A stretch of DNA of 64,000 nucleotides from Thermosphaera aggregans DSM 11486. Its GTDB lineage: Archaea; Thermoproteota; Thermoprotei_A; Sulfolobales; Desulfurococcaceae. Numbering within the stretch: the first letter of the stretch is position 1; each line of letters starts with the position of its first letter. The stretch spans positions 186,001-250,000 of the forward strand of contig NC_014160.1 in NCBI RefSeq assembly GCF_000092185.1, given 5' to 3'. The notes beneath the pieces were generated by a model. That model had not been told where the DNA came from and ran no database searches. It saw only the letters and a list, made by a program, of their open reading frames with translations. The position numbers were made by a program, and so were the translations under genes. Positions 53,154 through 61,797 of the stretch are shown here, in pieces.

Positions 53154-54506
53154 GTGCTACTCCTCCACGTCTCAGACACACACCTCGGCGCCACTAGGCC
53201 CGGTAACCTGAGAGAGAGGGAAATGGGCTTCTACGAGGCCTTCAACGAGGTAGTAGACATAGCTAAGATCTCCTCATCCAAGCCTTGTCAGGTAAAAATT
53301 CTTGCCACCATAGCATGGAAAAGCGGCGATTCGATTATTCTGCGAGATGTTTCAGGACTTAGGGAATTCAAGATAAAAGGCAGTGTAGGCCGGGAAATCC
53401 TACGTCTACCCTGCGAGACCTCAATATATGTTGAAGGATTAGTGGAGGGAGACTACCTCGAAGTTAATAAGTACGAGGTGATTTATCCATCCAAGCTTGA
53501 GTGTTGTGAAACAGACGCTGAAGACGTTCGCGAATATGCATTTAATTATCACATGTATGTGGGCAGACCAAGGTGTTTCAAAGTTATTAGAACAATATCT
53601 ATCTTGTCCTACTTGATAAGAAACGCGTTAATATTTGAGGGGTTCACGGAACTACAACCACCAATTCTCGGCTGGAAGAGTGATCCCGGTTTGAGAGGGG
53701 CTAGTAAGGTTAAAGTAAGCCTGTATGGGAGTGAATACGAGTTGCATTCAAGCCTAATAATGTATAAGCAGATATATGCGAGCATTTTCGAGAAAATATT
53801 CTACTTCGCAAGGAACATAAGGGTTGAGCCGGCCGAAAACTTCTACACAGGGAGGCACTTGGTCGAGTTCACACAAGTCGATGTGGAAGAAGCATTCACC
53901 AGTATGCAGGAATCAATCAGCCTTGCCGAGTCCATCTTGAAGAAAGTTGTGAAAGAGTTTCTGAACAATCACGCAGATCTCCTCGACTCTTCAAGAATTG
54001 AATGGTTAGATAGAACCTTTCTAACCGAGAAATACCCGGTTATCACATATGAGGAGGCAGTGGACTTGTTGACCCAGCACGGTTTTGAACTGAGAAGAGG
54101 CTGCGAGCTACCGCACAATGCTGAGGCATTTCTAGGAGAATATTATGGTACACCAGTATGGCTGACCGGTTTTCCCTCAACTGCTAGAGGATTCTACTAT
54201 ATTGAAAACGCTGAGAAACCGGGCTATAACGTGGACTGGAATCTCATAGTTCCAGAAGGGCATGGTGAAGTGCTTGATGGAGGATGCAGAGAGTATAGGG
54301 TCGAGGAACTGGAAAAAAGAATCAAGTCCACAGGCGAAAACCCTTCAGAATATCAATGGTTCCTTGACATTGTTTCAAAGGGATATGTAAAACCCACCTG
54401 TGGATGGGGTTTGGGGCTTGAAAGATTGGTTAAAACTTTTCACGGACTAGCTCATGTTGGGTTTGCAACACCCCATCCACGTCTACCAGGAGTAATCGGT
54501 CCTTAA
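53154..54506 (+). CDS. AsnRS-like protein with Mre11 N-terminus (chimera)
   Basis: About 450 residues. Codons 1-39 from GTG 53154 are the start of Mre11 (LLLHVSDTHLGATRPG, with phosphodiesterase motif I DTH). From about 53270 base use returns to host type and the protein becomes a class II synthetase: an OB-like domain (KILATIAW...), ELHSSLIMYKQ, NIRVEPAEN with the motif 2 arginine, FTQVDVE, and motif 3 GWGLGLERLVK. It is an AsnRS/asparagine synthetase-related paralogue. Its own start was apparently lost in the recombination and replaced in frame by that of mre11. Confidence 0.82.
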   Translation: MLLLHVSDTHLGATRPGNLREREMGFYEAFNEVVDIAKISSSKPCQVKILATIAWKSGDSIILRDVSGLREFKIKGSVGREILRLPCETSIYVEGLVEGDYLEVNKYEVIYPSKLECCETDAEDVREYAFNYHMYVGRPRCFKVIRTISILSYLIRNALIFEGFTELQPPILGWKSDPGLRGASKVKVSLYGSEYELHSSLIMYKQIYASIFEKIFYFARNIRVEPAENFYTGRHLVEFTQVDVEEAFTSMQESISLAESILKKVVKEFLNNHADLLDSSRIEWLDRTFLTEKYPVITYEEAVDLLTQHGFELRRGCELPHNAEAFLGEYYGTPVWLTGFPSTARGFYYIENAEKPGYNVDWNLIVPEGHGEVLDGGCREYRVEELEKRIKSTGENPSEYQWFLDIVSKGYVKPTCGWGLGLERLVKTFHGLAHVGFATPHPRLPGVIGP

Positions 54507-54547
54507 GAGTTTTTTACAAGAAATTACCATAATTAGAACGGGTGGTA

Positions 54548-55882
54548 ATGTTGTTTGACCCTGAAGAGGTTAGAAAGGATTTTCCCATCCTCTCTAGAAA
54601 GATAAACGGTAGACCCTTGGTTTACCTCGATAATGCTGCCTCCACGCAAAAGCCGATCCAGGTTATTAACACTATTGTAGAGTTTTATAGTAAACACTAC
54701 GCAAACATACATAGAGGTTTGCACACGTTAAGTCAGGAAGCAAGTGAAATGTATGAGAAAGCACATGAAACCTTGGCTAAGTTTATTAACGCTTATTCTT
54801 GGGAGGAAGTGGTTTTCTGTAACAATACTACTGATGCTATGAACCTGGTCGCATACGCATGGGGCCTGAAGAATCTCGGGGAGGGAGACGAGGTCGTTGC
54901 AACTATTATGGATCATCACAGCACCATTCTTCCCTGGAGGAAAATCGCGAAAATGAAAGGGGCCGTTGTAAAATACATCAATGTAACCCCACAAGGTTAT
55001 CTCGACTACGATTCGCTCAACACAATTATTACTCATAGAACCAAGGTTCTAGTCTTCCCTATTGCAAGCAATGTCTTGGGAACTATAAATAAGGTTGAAG
55101 AACTTGTGAAAAGGGCGAGGGAAGTAGGCGCTATTGTCGTCGCAGATGGTGCTCAAAGCGTTCCTCACATACCAACCGATGTGAGAAAACTAGGCGTTGA
55201 CTTCCTGGGTTTCAGCGGTCATAAAATGCTGGGGCCTACAGGGAGCGGAGTGTTATGGGGGAAAAGGGATGTTCTAGAAGAAATGGACTTGTTCAAAGTA
55301 GGTGGAGACACAATAAGGGATGTTACAGTTGATGATGTTGTATGGTTAGACCTGCCGTGGAGGTTTGAAGCCGGCACACCTAACATAGAGGCAGGAATAG
55401 CTCTGGGAACGGCAGCGGAATATTTAATGAAACTTGGCATGGATAACGTGCGTGAGCATGAGAAGCAACTTGTAACGTATACTTTGAAAAGGCTGAGTGA
55501 GGAATTCTCAGATGACATAAGGGTTTACGGACCCGTGGACCCCAGTGATAAAACAGGCGTCGTATCGTTCAACGTCATAGGTCTGAACCACCATACTGTA
55601 GCGAAAGCGTTAGACCTCTTCGGAATCGCCGTTAGATCCGGGATGCACTGTGCACACCCGCTTCACTACTCGTTGAAGATAACGTATTTGGAGACGCCTC
55701 CCGCGGATCCCCCAAAAGAACCGGGGGAGAGGTTGACTGTATACGGCAGTGTCAGAGCTAGCTACTACATCTACAATACCTTTGAGGAAGTAGACTATCT
55801 CATTGAAAGCTTAGGCAAAATAGTTAATCTTAAAGAGGCATTGAAGAGAGAAAAACCAGAAGCGGTTTGCTCAGGGAGCTGA
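54548..55882 (+). CDS. sufS: Cysteine desulfurase, SufS type
   Basis: Takes sulfur from cysteine for Fe-S clusters and other sulfur compounds. About 444 residues from ATG 54548 (GTG 54542 is possible). YLDNAASTQKP (about 26), DHHST, the Schiff-base lysine in FSGHKMLGPTGSG (226 from ATG) and the sulfur-accepting cysteine in RSGMHCAHP (about 368) are all present. The C-terminus is slightly longer than usual. No sufBC genes are near. Confidence 0.95.
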   Translation: MLFDPEEVRKDFPILSRKINGRPLVYLDNAASTQKPIQVINTIVEFYSKHYANIHRGLHTLSQEASEMYEKAHETLAKFINAYSWEEVVFCNNTTDAMNLVAYAWGLKNLGEGDEVVATIMDHHSTILPWRKIAKMKGAVVKYINVTPQGYLDYDSLNTIITHRTKVLVFPIASNVLGTINKVEELVKRAREVGAIVVADGAQSVPHIPTDVRKLGVDFLGFSGHKMLGPTGSGVLWGKRDVLEEMDLFKVGGDTIRDVTVDDVVWLDLPWRFEAGTPNIEAGIALGTAAEYLMKLGMDNVREHEKQLVTYTLKRLSEEFSDDIRVYGPVDPSDKTGVVSFNVIGLNHHTVAKALDLFGIAVRSGMHCAHPLHYSLKITYLETPPADPPKEPGERLTVYGSVRASYYIYNTFEEVDYLIESLGKIVNLKEALKREKPEAVCSGS

Positions 55883-55921
55883 TGAAGAGGTATTGGGAAA
55901 AAAGATATAGATTTAGGATCG

Positions 55922-56086
55922 TTATTTAGCAGGTCCAATTATCCTAGCGAACTTCTTGTTGGTGTAGGGGCTGACGGCGAATGCGATCTTTATCTTGCCC
56001 CTCTTAGTCTCCTTCACTACGACCTCATACTTGTCTGTCTCGAAGTACTTTTTCGCCTTCAGGTCGAAGAACTTCAGTTTCTCCAT
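55922..56086 (-). CDS. CC1-like crenarchaeal chromatin protein
   Basis: A short gene, ATG 56086 to TAA 55922, 54 residues. The sequence starts MEKLKFFDLKAKKYFETDKY and continues with VKETKRGKIKIAFAVSPYT, very like the small basic DNA-binding protein CC1 of Thermoproteales (LKFYDIKAKQAFETDQYEVI, AVAKSPYTG). CC1 binds single- and double-stranded DNA. AAAGGGGATAAG serves as ribosome binding site and an AT-rich promoter (TTTAAATAAA near 56135) is upstream. Identification rests on recalled family sequence. Confidence 0.8.
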   Translation of the reverse strand: MEKLKFFDLKAKKYFETDKYEVVVKETKRGKIKIAFAVSPYTNKKFARIIGPAK

Positions 56087-56358
56087 ACTTATCCCCTTTA
56101 GATTGTTCTCAAGTTTATTATCTTGTATAGGATTTATTTAAACTTTGCGTTTTGCAATAATTTCATTAAATTATACCAAATTATGTATGATTTTACATTA
56201 ATAATTACTTTAAATTTTATTAGAAATAAGTTCCTAATACCATGATCTATAAATTTCAAAGTATACGTTAAAAATTCATACAATGTTTAAATTTTAGAAT
56301 ACTGTTCAGTTTACTGCAATTTCAAAAAATTGATTGGAGGAGGCAGAAATTTTTTGTA
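56087..56358. other. AT-rich intergenic region
   Basis: 272 bases of very AT-rich sequence between the CC1-like gene and the MTA/SAH deaminase-like gene, both on the minus strand. It has the CC1 promoter at its left edge. No gene or clear repeat is visible. Confidence 0.5.
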
Positions 56359-57768
56359 TCAAAGTATAGGCCAAACAGTGTCAGGTTCTTTACAAATACC
56401 CGCTCTATTGTAAACCTCCCACGCGGCTTTTTCAGCTTCTTCAATTATTTTTTCCTCGTCAATCGTGAGAAGCTTTCTATCATACACTACTAGTTTACCA
56501 TCTATTATTGAGTGTTTAACATCGTTGCCCGATGCCGCATAAGCTAGGTGTGAGATAGGATTCACAAGTGGATGGATGTGAGGAACCCAGTAGTCCAGGA
56601 TTATTATATCAGCTCTCTTTCCTTTTTCAATACTACCAACTAAGTGGTCTATCATCAATGCTCTAGCTCCGTTTATCGTCGCCATTTCAACAACCTGCTC
56701 AGCTCGTATAGCCTCTGCGTTCAGGGTTCTCACAGGCTGGAGTAGAGCAGCATGCTTCATCTCTCTCATAAGGTCGTATGTGTTATTACTTGGCCCTCCA
56801 TCTGTGCCTAACGCAACATTGACTCCTGCTTTCAACATGTCAGAGATTCTTGCAGCCCCACTCGCCAGCTTCATATTGCTCGAGGGATTGTGGCTTACCG
56901 TGGTCCCGGTTTTACTTAACAACATTATTTCTTCATCATCAACCCAAACCACATGCACCAGGACCACGTTCCTGCCTGTGAGACCAAGCCAGTGTGCGAA
57001 CTCTACTGGTTTTTTGCCGAAGCTTTTCATGGTATATTCGACATCTTCTCTTACTTCGGCCAAGTGCATTGTGATCCCTGTGTTTAGCTCGCGAGCTGTC
57101 TCTGAGATTTTCCTGTACAATTCAAGGCTAACCGCTCCTGGTGTTCGAGGACCAAACCATATCCATATCCTATTGCTCAATCCGTTATACTTGTGGTAGA
57201 GCCTTAAAGTGTCCTTAAAACTAGTGTCTCCAGGCTCTACGAGACCCTCGTGGAGAACGTTCTCTTCTAAGGCGTAGCCTTTAAGATCCATAACATGTCT
57301 AGCGACAGCAGCTCTTATGCCACTCTCGTGTAGAAACTCTATTATGTTATCGGGTCCGTAGCGTCCAACGAGCCCTGTCTCCAGGAAGGCTGTTGTACCG
57401 GTTTTCAACATCTCCGCAACTACGAGCTTTGCAGATGCAAGGGCTTCCTCAGGCTTATAGTTTCCTTGGAGAGGCCACACCCTGTTTTTCAACCATTTTA
57501 TCAAGGGTAGGTAGTCAGCGCAATGTCTTATCAACCCCTGAGCTAGGTGGACGTGAGTGTTCACGAGACCCGGCATTACAATATCTCGTTCAGCCTCTAT
57601 TACAATGTCGCTGAAGCTTTTATAACTTGGGTCCAGTTCCTCCCTCTTACCAACGTCTATAATGAGTCCATCGCTAATCGCGACAGCACCCTTTTTAATT
57701 ATTCTTCGATTAGAATCAAGTGTTAGAACCCATCCTCCCCTGATGTAAATATCTGCCATTTTCACCAT
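56359..57768 (-). CDS. mtaD: Amidohydrolase, MTA/SAH deaminase-like
   Basis: A 469-residue metal-dependent aminohydrolase of the TrzA/MtaD group. GLVNTHVHLAQG (about 69-80) gives the HxH metal site, GITMHLAEVRED the third histidine, and ALGTDGGPSNNTYD the metal aspartate. Homologues deaminate methylthioadenosine, S-adenosylhomocysteine or related purines. It faces the adenine deaminase gene, so both promoters share 57769-57842; a joint role in purine salvage is plausible. Confidence 0.85.
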   Translation of the reverse strand: MVKMADIYIRGGWVLTLDSNRRIIKKGAVAISDGLIIDVGKREELDPSYKSFSDIVIEAERDIVMPGLVNTHVHLAQGLIRHCADYLPLIKWLKNRVWPLQGNYKPEEALASAKLVVAEMLKTGTTAFLETGLVGRYGPDNIIEFLHESGIRAAVARHVMDLKGYALEENVLHEGLVEPGDTSFKDTLRLYHKYNGLSNRIWIWFGPRTPGAVSLELYRKISETARELNTGITMHLAEVREDVEYTMKSFGKKPVEFAHWLGLTGRNVVLVHVVWVDDEEIMLLSKTGTTVSHNPSSNMKLASGAARISDMLKAGVNVALGTDGGPSNNTYDLMREMKHAALLQPVRTLNAEAIRAEQVVEMATINGARALMIDHLVGSIEKGKRADIIILDYWVPHIHPLVNPISHLAYAASGNDVKHSIIDGKLVVYDRKLLTIDEEKIIEEAEKAAWEVYNRAGICKEPDTVWPIL

Positions 57769-57842
57769 CTATGCTTTATTAATTGTGGGAAAAATTTATA
57801 AAACAACAAGGTTTAAATGTATAAGTAAAACAAGGTGGTTTA

Positions 57843-59666
57843 TTGGGAGTCTTCTTCACACGCTACAATATCGAAGAGAGGAGTAGATTAATAGAGGTAG
57901 CTTCGGGTAAGCTACCAGCTGACATTGTTATAACCAACGTCCACATAATTCTTCCACATACTGAAGAGATTCTCGAAAAACACAGCATCGTAGTGAAAGA
58001 CAGGAGAATAGCAGGTATTGTTGAAGACGAGCTGGTTTCAAAACATATTTCTGAGGAAACACTGATAATTGATGGTTCAAACGACTATGTGCTTCCCGGA
58101 TTTATAGACCTCCATGTCCATATAGAGTCGTCACTTCTAGATCTTATTGGATTCTCTAAGATAGCTCTTAAGCATGGAACAACCACAGTTGTGGCAGACC
58201 CACATGAGATCGCCAATGTGCTAGGGGTTTCAGGCGTTGAATTGTTTGTAAAGGCTTCCTTAAATCTTCCATTGAAAATACTCATAGATATCCCAAGTTG
58301 TGTGCCGGCGACTGACCCGGCTTTAAGGCTTGAAACAACACCCCATGTGATATCAGACAAGGAGATCGAACAGTTGGCGTGCTTAGACAACATCATAGGA
58401 CTAGGGGAGGTCATGGATTTTCTCAGCGTTATCAATTCTTCCGATAAAGTTCTAAGAAAGTTGAAAATAGCCAGCGAGAAGAGATTGATAGTTAACGGTC
58501 ACGCTCCCTTGTTAACCGGGAGAATGCTTGATGCTTATGTTTCTGCTGGCATACTGAGCGATCATGAGTCAACCTCTTATCATGAAGCCCTGGAAAAGCT
58601 GAGGAAGGGCATGTGGCTATACATCAGGGAGGGGAGTGCGTGGAGAGATCTTGCAGAGCTGTCCAAAATCTTGCTGGAAAAATCAAACTGCGAACTATGC
58701 GCTTTCGTAAGTGACGATGTCAACGTTTACGACTTATTCACTCAGGGCCATGTAGACAGAATAGTTAACCTTGCTATCGAATACGGTCTTGACCCCATTA
58801 AAGCGATAAAATATGCGACGTTTAACCCGGCTATTCGTTTACACATGGAGGATCACATAGGATTGCTCGCTCCCGGAAGAATAGCTGACATAGTGTTCTC
58901 TAAGAACATAAAGGAGATCAAACCCCACACCGTCATCAGCAATGGGGATGTAATTTATTACAAGGGAGAGTTGAAGAAGAGTTTTCCGCGCTACTATTAC
59001 CCTGAGGAAGCCCTTAACACAGTCAAGCTTGGGCCTCTCTTGGAAAACTTCAGCTTTACACCTCGTATAGGTGAAATAAACGGTACTGCCCTCGTTAATA
59101 TTATTAATGTACAACCAGGGTCTGCCTTGACGAAGAGAACTGTAGAGGAATTAGTCGTGGAGGATGGTGAGATTAGGTGTGACCCTTCAAGAGATATCAT
59201 GTACGTTGCCGTAGCGGACAGGCACAGCGGGACAGGTAGTTTTTCAACAGGCTTCATTAAGGGTTTGGGGTTTAAGGCCGGGGCCATAGCACAGACGATA
59301 GCACACGATACTCATAATTTGATCGTATCAGGATGGAATCAACAGGACATGCAGGTGGCCGTTAAGGAAATCGCGAGGATACAGGGAGGAATCGTTGTTG
59401 TAGCCGAGAGGCAAGTGATAGCTGAGATACCCTTGAGACTAGCCGGCTTGATGAGTATTGAGGAGCCGGAGGAGGTTTTCAAGAAGTATGTCAACATGGT
59501 GGAAGTGCTCCATGAGAAATACGGGTTGAACTTCGAGTCTTACTTCATGACGCTTGCGCTTATCTCACTTCCAGTGATACCTGAGGTTAGAATTACGGAT
59601 AAGGGATTAGTGGATGTTTCAAAGGGGAGGCTAATATCACTTGTTGAAGACGTTTTCAAAGCCTAG
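57843..59666 (+). CDS. ade: Adenine deaminase
   Basis: A 607-residue enzyme that converts adenine to hypoxanthine. VLPGFIDLHVHIESSLL (about 83-99) holds the metal histidines, TTVVADPHEIANVLG and GLGEVMDF follow, SDDVNVYDL is the metal aspartate region, and the C-terminal domain with HDTHNLIVSGWN is specific for Ade. The start is TTG 57843 after AGGTGG. Length matches bacterial Ade. Confidence 0.94.
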   Translation: MGVFFTRYNIEERSRLIEVASGKLPADIVITNVHIILPHTEEILEKHSIVVKDRRIAGIVEDELVSKHISEETLIIDGSNDYVLPGFIDLHVHIESSLLDLIGFSKIALKHGTTTVVADPHEIANVLGVSGVELFVKASLNLPLKILIDIPSCVPATDPALRLETTPHVISDKEIEQLACLDNIIGLGEVMDFLSVINSSDKVLRKLKIASEKRLIVNGHAPLLTGRMLDAYVSAGILSDHESTSYHEALEKLRKGMWLYIREGSAWRDLAELSKILLEKSNCELCAFVSDDVNVYDLFTQGHVDRIVNLAIEYGLDPIKAIKYATFNPAIRLHMEDHIGLLAPGRIADIVFSKNIKEIKPHTVISNGDVIYYKGELKKSFPRYYYPEEALNTVKLGPLLENFSFTPRIGEINGTALVNIINVQPGSALTKRTVEELVVEDGEIRCDPSRDIMYVAVADRHSGTGSFSTGFIKGLGFKAGAIAQTIAHDTHNLIVSGWNQQDMQVAVKEIARIQGGIVVVAERQVIAEIPLRLAGLMSIEEPEEVFKKYVNMVEVLHEKYGLNFESYFMTLALISLPVIPEVRITDKGLVDVSKGRLISLVEDVFKA

Positions 59667-59800
59667 TTTTCAATCATCCATGCCAGGTGTTAATCCTGAC
59701 CTACTGCCCACGCATTCGTGGTTAAACAGTCTTGTTCACAGTGCTAAGGCTCAACAATCTTTTGAATGATAGGTAAATTAATGGAAGAATTAGTAAGCCC

Positions 59801-59962
59801 ATGGGAGCATTCGCACCCCTATTGAGAGGAGGCATGAAAGGCTCTGTTTCCAGCTATGTTTGGAGCATGCTTCTCACATATTTTAAGCTGACAACAACAT
59901 TCTATTCAGCCTTAGTAGTTTTTCACCACTATTCTAACCCTGTTCTTATCCTTTACGACTGA
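59801..59962 (+). other. Possible small membrane ORF in a 315-base gap
   Basis: Between the adenine deaminase and ZPR1 genes (59667-59981) a frame of 53 codons runs from ATG 59801 to TGA 59960. A second ATG at 59834 (42 codons) has GAGAGGAGG right before it. The peptide is hydrophobic in its second half. No family is recognised and the rest of the gap shows nothing. Confidence 0.3.
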
Positions 59963-59981
59963 AAGCCTCGTCCCATGGGGA

Positions 59982-60533
59982 TTAGTCGCCGGGACTACTG
60001 CCCTCTTCTTCCTCGATTTTTACGTATCTTGTCTTATTACTTATGATATCGCTTTTTCCAGGATAATCCTCTATTATAATAGTATACTCCACTAGACCGT
60101 CTTTAGCCTTGTTGAGCAGTTCCAACACTCTGCCGCACTCACTTTCATTCGCCTCCCCTGTCTCGCAGAGGAAGGAAGTTTTTTCAATTAAATCCATGAT
60201 TAAACCCTCGATAGTAGTGATGAAACCTTGGGAGAAAGGTCCCGGAGAAATCTCTATGTTGAATTCTGGTATTAAAACCTTGGAACCCCCGGCCCTGATC
60301 AATAGAGCTCTTTCATCGCCTGGTTTTTCAACTTTGTAAATTATTTTTCTTGGATCGCCAATCGATAATGTCCCGACATCGCGTTTTTTGAAGCCGCATT
60401 TATTACAGGTTAAGACCGAGATCAATATGTCGCCATAATAGGGTATATTATGGATGTAGTCTTCAACCAAGGCTTTCTGACCGCAGACCGGGCATGCAAC
60501 CTCGTGCTCCGCTACTTTCACCGGCTCACTCAT
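59982..60533 (-). CDS. ZPR1-type zinc-finger protein
   Basis: A 183-residue archaeal ZPR1 protein. The zinc finger CPVCGQKAL (about 14-22) pairs with CNKCGFKKRDV (about 43-53), followed by the family-typical YKVEKPGDERALLIRAGGSKVLIPEFNIEISPGPFSQGFITTIEG split over about 65-110. Eukaryotic ZPR1 is a chaperone for eEF1A; the archaeal role is unproved. It overlaps the upstream radical SAM gene by 8 bases. Confidence 0.88.
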   Translation of the reverse strand: MSEPVKVAEHEVACPVCGQKALVEDYIHNIPYYGDILISVLTCNKCGFKKRDVGTLSIGDPRKIIYKVEKPGDERALLIRAGGSKVLIPEFNIEISPGPFSQGFITTIEGLIMDLIEKTSFLCETGEANESECGRVLELLNKAKDGLVEYTIIIEDYPGKSDIISNKTRYVKIEEEEGSSPGD

Positions 60534-61443
60534 TAAGGCTTTCCCTCCTTCTTTTTGAAGGAATCATATGTGAACCATCACATGAAGGCGCTCTAAAAAA
60601 TGCGCTCCCTAAGCCCTCTCTGCATGTGGCCACGGTGACCCCTCTTTCAACACCACGACTTATAATCGGTTGTAACAGGCGGGCTCTCTCGGCTCTGGGT
60701 AAATATATTGAACCATGAAGCACTTCTCCATTCTTCTTATACAATGCTACGAGTGAATCGTCCCTGAAGACTTGTGAAAGTCTTTTAAGACTATCCCACT
60801 TAGCCTTATAGGTGGACGTTACAATATGTTGGGCTCCAGCATCAACAACAGCGTCAACCAGTTCTTTAAGCTCCAACGGATCATCATTCACTCCGGGTAT
60901 AACAGGGTCTATTCTAACACCAACAGGAACTCCATGATCTTTCAAATATTGAATAGTTCTCAACCTATCCTCGGGTGACGCGGCTCCGGGCTCTAGTCTC
61001 CTCGAGACTTCTCTGTCTAGCGTGGTTATCGTTATCATCACTGCTGCATGCGATTTTGATAAGATATCTACATCTCTTTCAACGATGCGGGATTTTGTAG
61101 TGATAAGTATCTTCATGCCGTGATCCCGAAGTAGTAAAAGCGTATTCCTCGTTAGCCCAACCCATTCCTCAATAGGTGGATAGGGATCGCTACTAGTGCT
61201 CAACTCTATAATCGAACCCTTTTCCACTTTGGCTAAATCGGTTTTCAAAGATTCAAGGAAGTTGCTTTTAGGAGTGCTCGGTTTTCGTCCTATGTAAGAT
61301 GTTGCATAGCAGTAAAGGCAAAAGTGCGAGCAACCGGTGTAAGGATGCAGTGAATATTTAAATGGACAAGTACATAAAGGCGATTTCCATGGGTCGAAAA
61401 CTTTTAATACGCGCGTGCTAGTTCCATCAATCCCTGATCTCAA
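60526..61443 (-). CDS. SPL-like radical SAM protein (COG1533), second copy
   Basis: A 305-residue radical SAM enzyme with C38-x3-C42-x2-C45 (GCSHFCLYCYA), STSSDPYPPIE and IDPVIPGVNDDP. The N-terminus has two extra cysteines (24, 26) and the C-terminus a basic tail. It is a clear paralogue of 30748-31548, but diverged. Substrate unknown. It overlaps the ZPR1 gene start. Confidence 0.84.
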   Translation of the reverse strand: MRSGIDGTSTRVLKVFDPWKSPLCTCPFKYSLHPYTGCSHFCLYCYATSYIGRKPSTPKSNFLESLKTDLAKVEKGSIIELSTSSDPYPPIEEWVGLTRNTLLLLRDHGMKILITTKSRIVERDVDILSKSHAAVMITITTLDREVSRRLEPGAASPEDRLRTIQYLKDHGVPVGVRIDPVIPGVNDDPLELKELVDAVVDAGAQHIVTSTYKAKWDSLKRLSQVFRDDSLVALYKKNGEVLHGSIYLPRAERARLLQPIISRGVERGVTVATCREGLGSAFFRAPSCDGSHMIPSKRRRESLNE

Positions 61444-61472
61444 ACATAAACCCCTGGTTGCTTAAGCCTTGA

Positions 61473-61550
61473 TAATGTACCCCGCCCGACCGTCCTCCAT
61501 CATATCCATCCCCTCTTAAAGGGTCTCTTGGAGGCGTGGGAAGGCGGGGC
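61473..61550 (-). ncRNA. Candidate H/ACA guide RNA
   Basis: On the minus strand GCCCCGCC pairs with GGCGGGGU as a lower stem, directly followed by an ACA box (61476-61478). Above it an internal loop (UUCCCACG / ACGGUCG) could be the pseudouridylation pocket, then stem CCUCCA/UGGAGG. The upper part, UCCA-AGA-GA-CCC with GGG-GA-UGGA, fits a kink-turn. The upper stem lies 15 bases from ACA, the canonical distance. The AT-rich stretch just upstream could be its promoter. Confidence 0.42.
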
Positions 61551-61606
61551 AATAAAATATTATAATAGACTCTCTATTAACTGTTTCCCAGCCTGAGTTT
61601 GAGCCC

Positions 61607-61729
61607 ATGCTGGCTGTGGTCGAGCCGGCATCGCAACTTCACTTTGATCGTGAATCGCTTCACGAGAAGGCTATGGGCTTTTTCATGAAGCGTGTGGGAC
61701 GGCATACGGAACCGGGTCTACCCCTCTAA
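61607..61729 (+). other. Unassigned 40-codon ORF in a 354-base gap
   Basis: In the gap 61444-61797, besides the RNA candidate, an open frame from ATG 61607 to TAA 61727 encodes a mixed-charge 40-residue peptide ending GRHTEPGLPL. It is locally GC-richer than its surroundings and has no ribosome binding site. It may be a remnant of a larger gene or chance. Confidence 0.25.
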
Positions 61730-61797
61730 GCTTGTAAATATCCATGATTTTCCTAACGCTTTTAAGTTTACTTGGAGATAGTTTTAAGAGGGATTGA

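Larger units (their letters stand above)
44034..53270. mobile_element. Foreign-looking mosaic segment
   Basis: About 9.2 kb between the intact HD gene and the AsnRS-like gene. From 45.6 kb onward base and codon use change visibly (CTC, GAG, AGC, AGT, TAC in place of AT-rich synonyms). It contains truncated pieces on both strands, several homopolymer frameshifts and two TAG nonsense codons, whereas flanking genes are clean. No transposase, integrase, terminal repeat or tRNA boundary is visible. I infer horizontal acquisition by recombination followed by decay. Confidence 0.7.
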
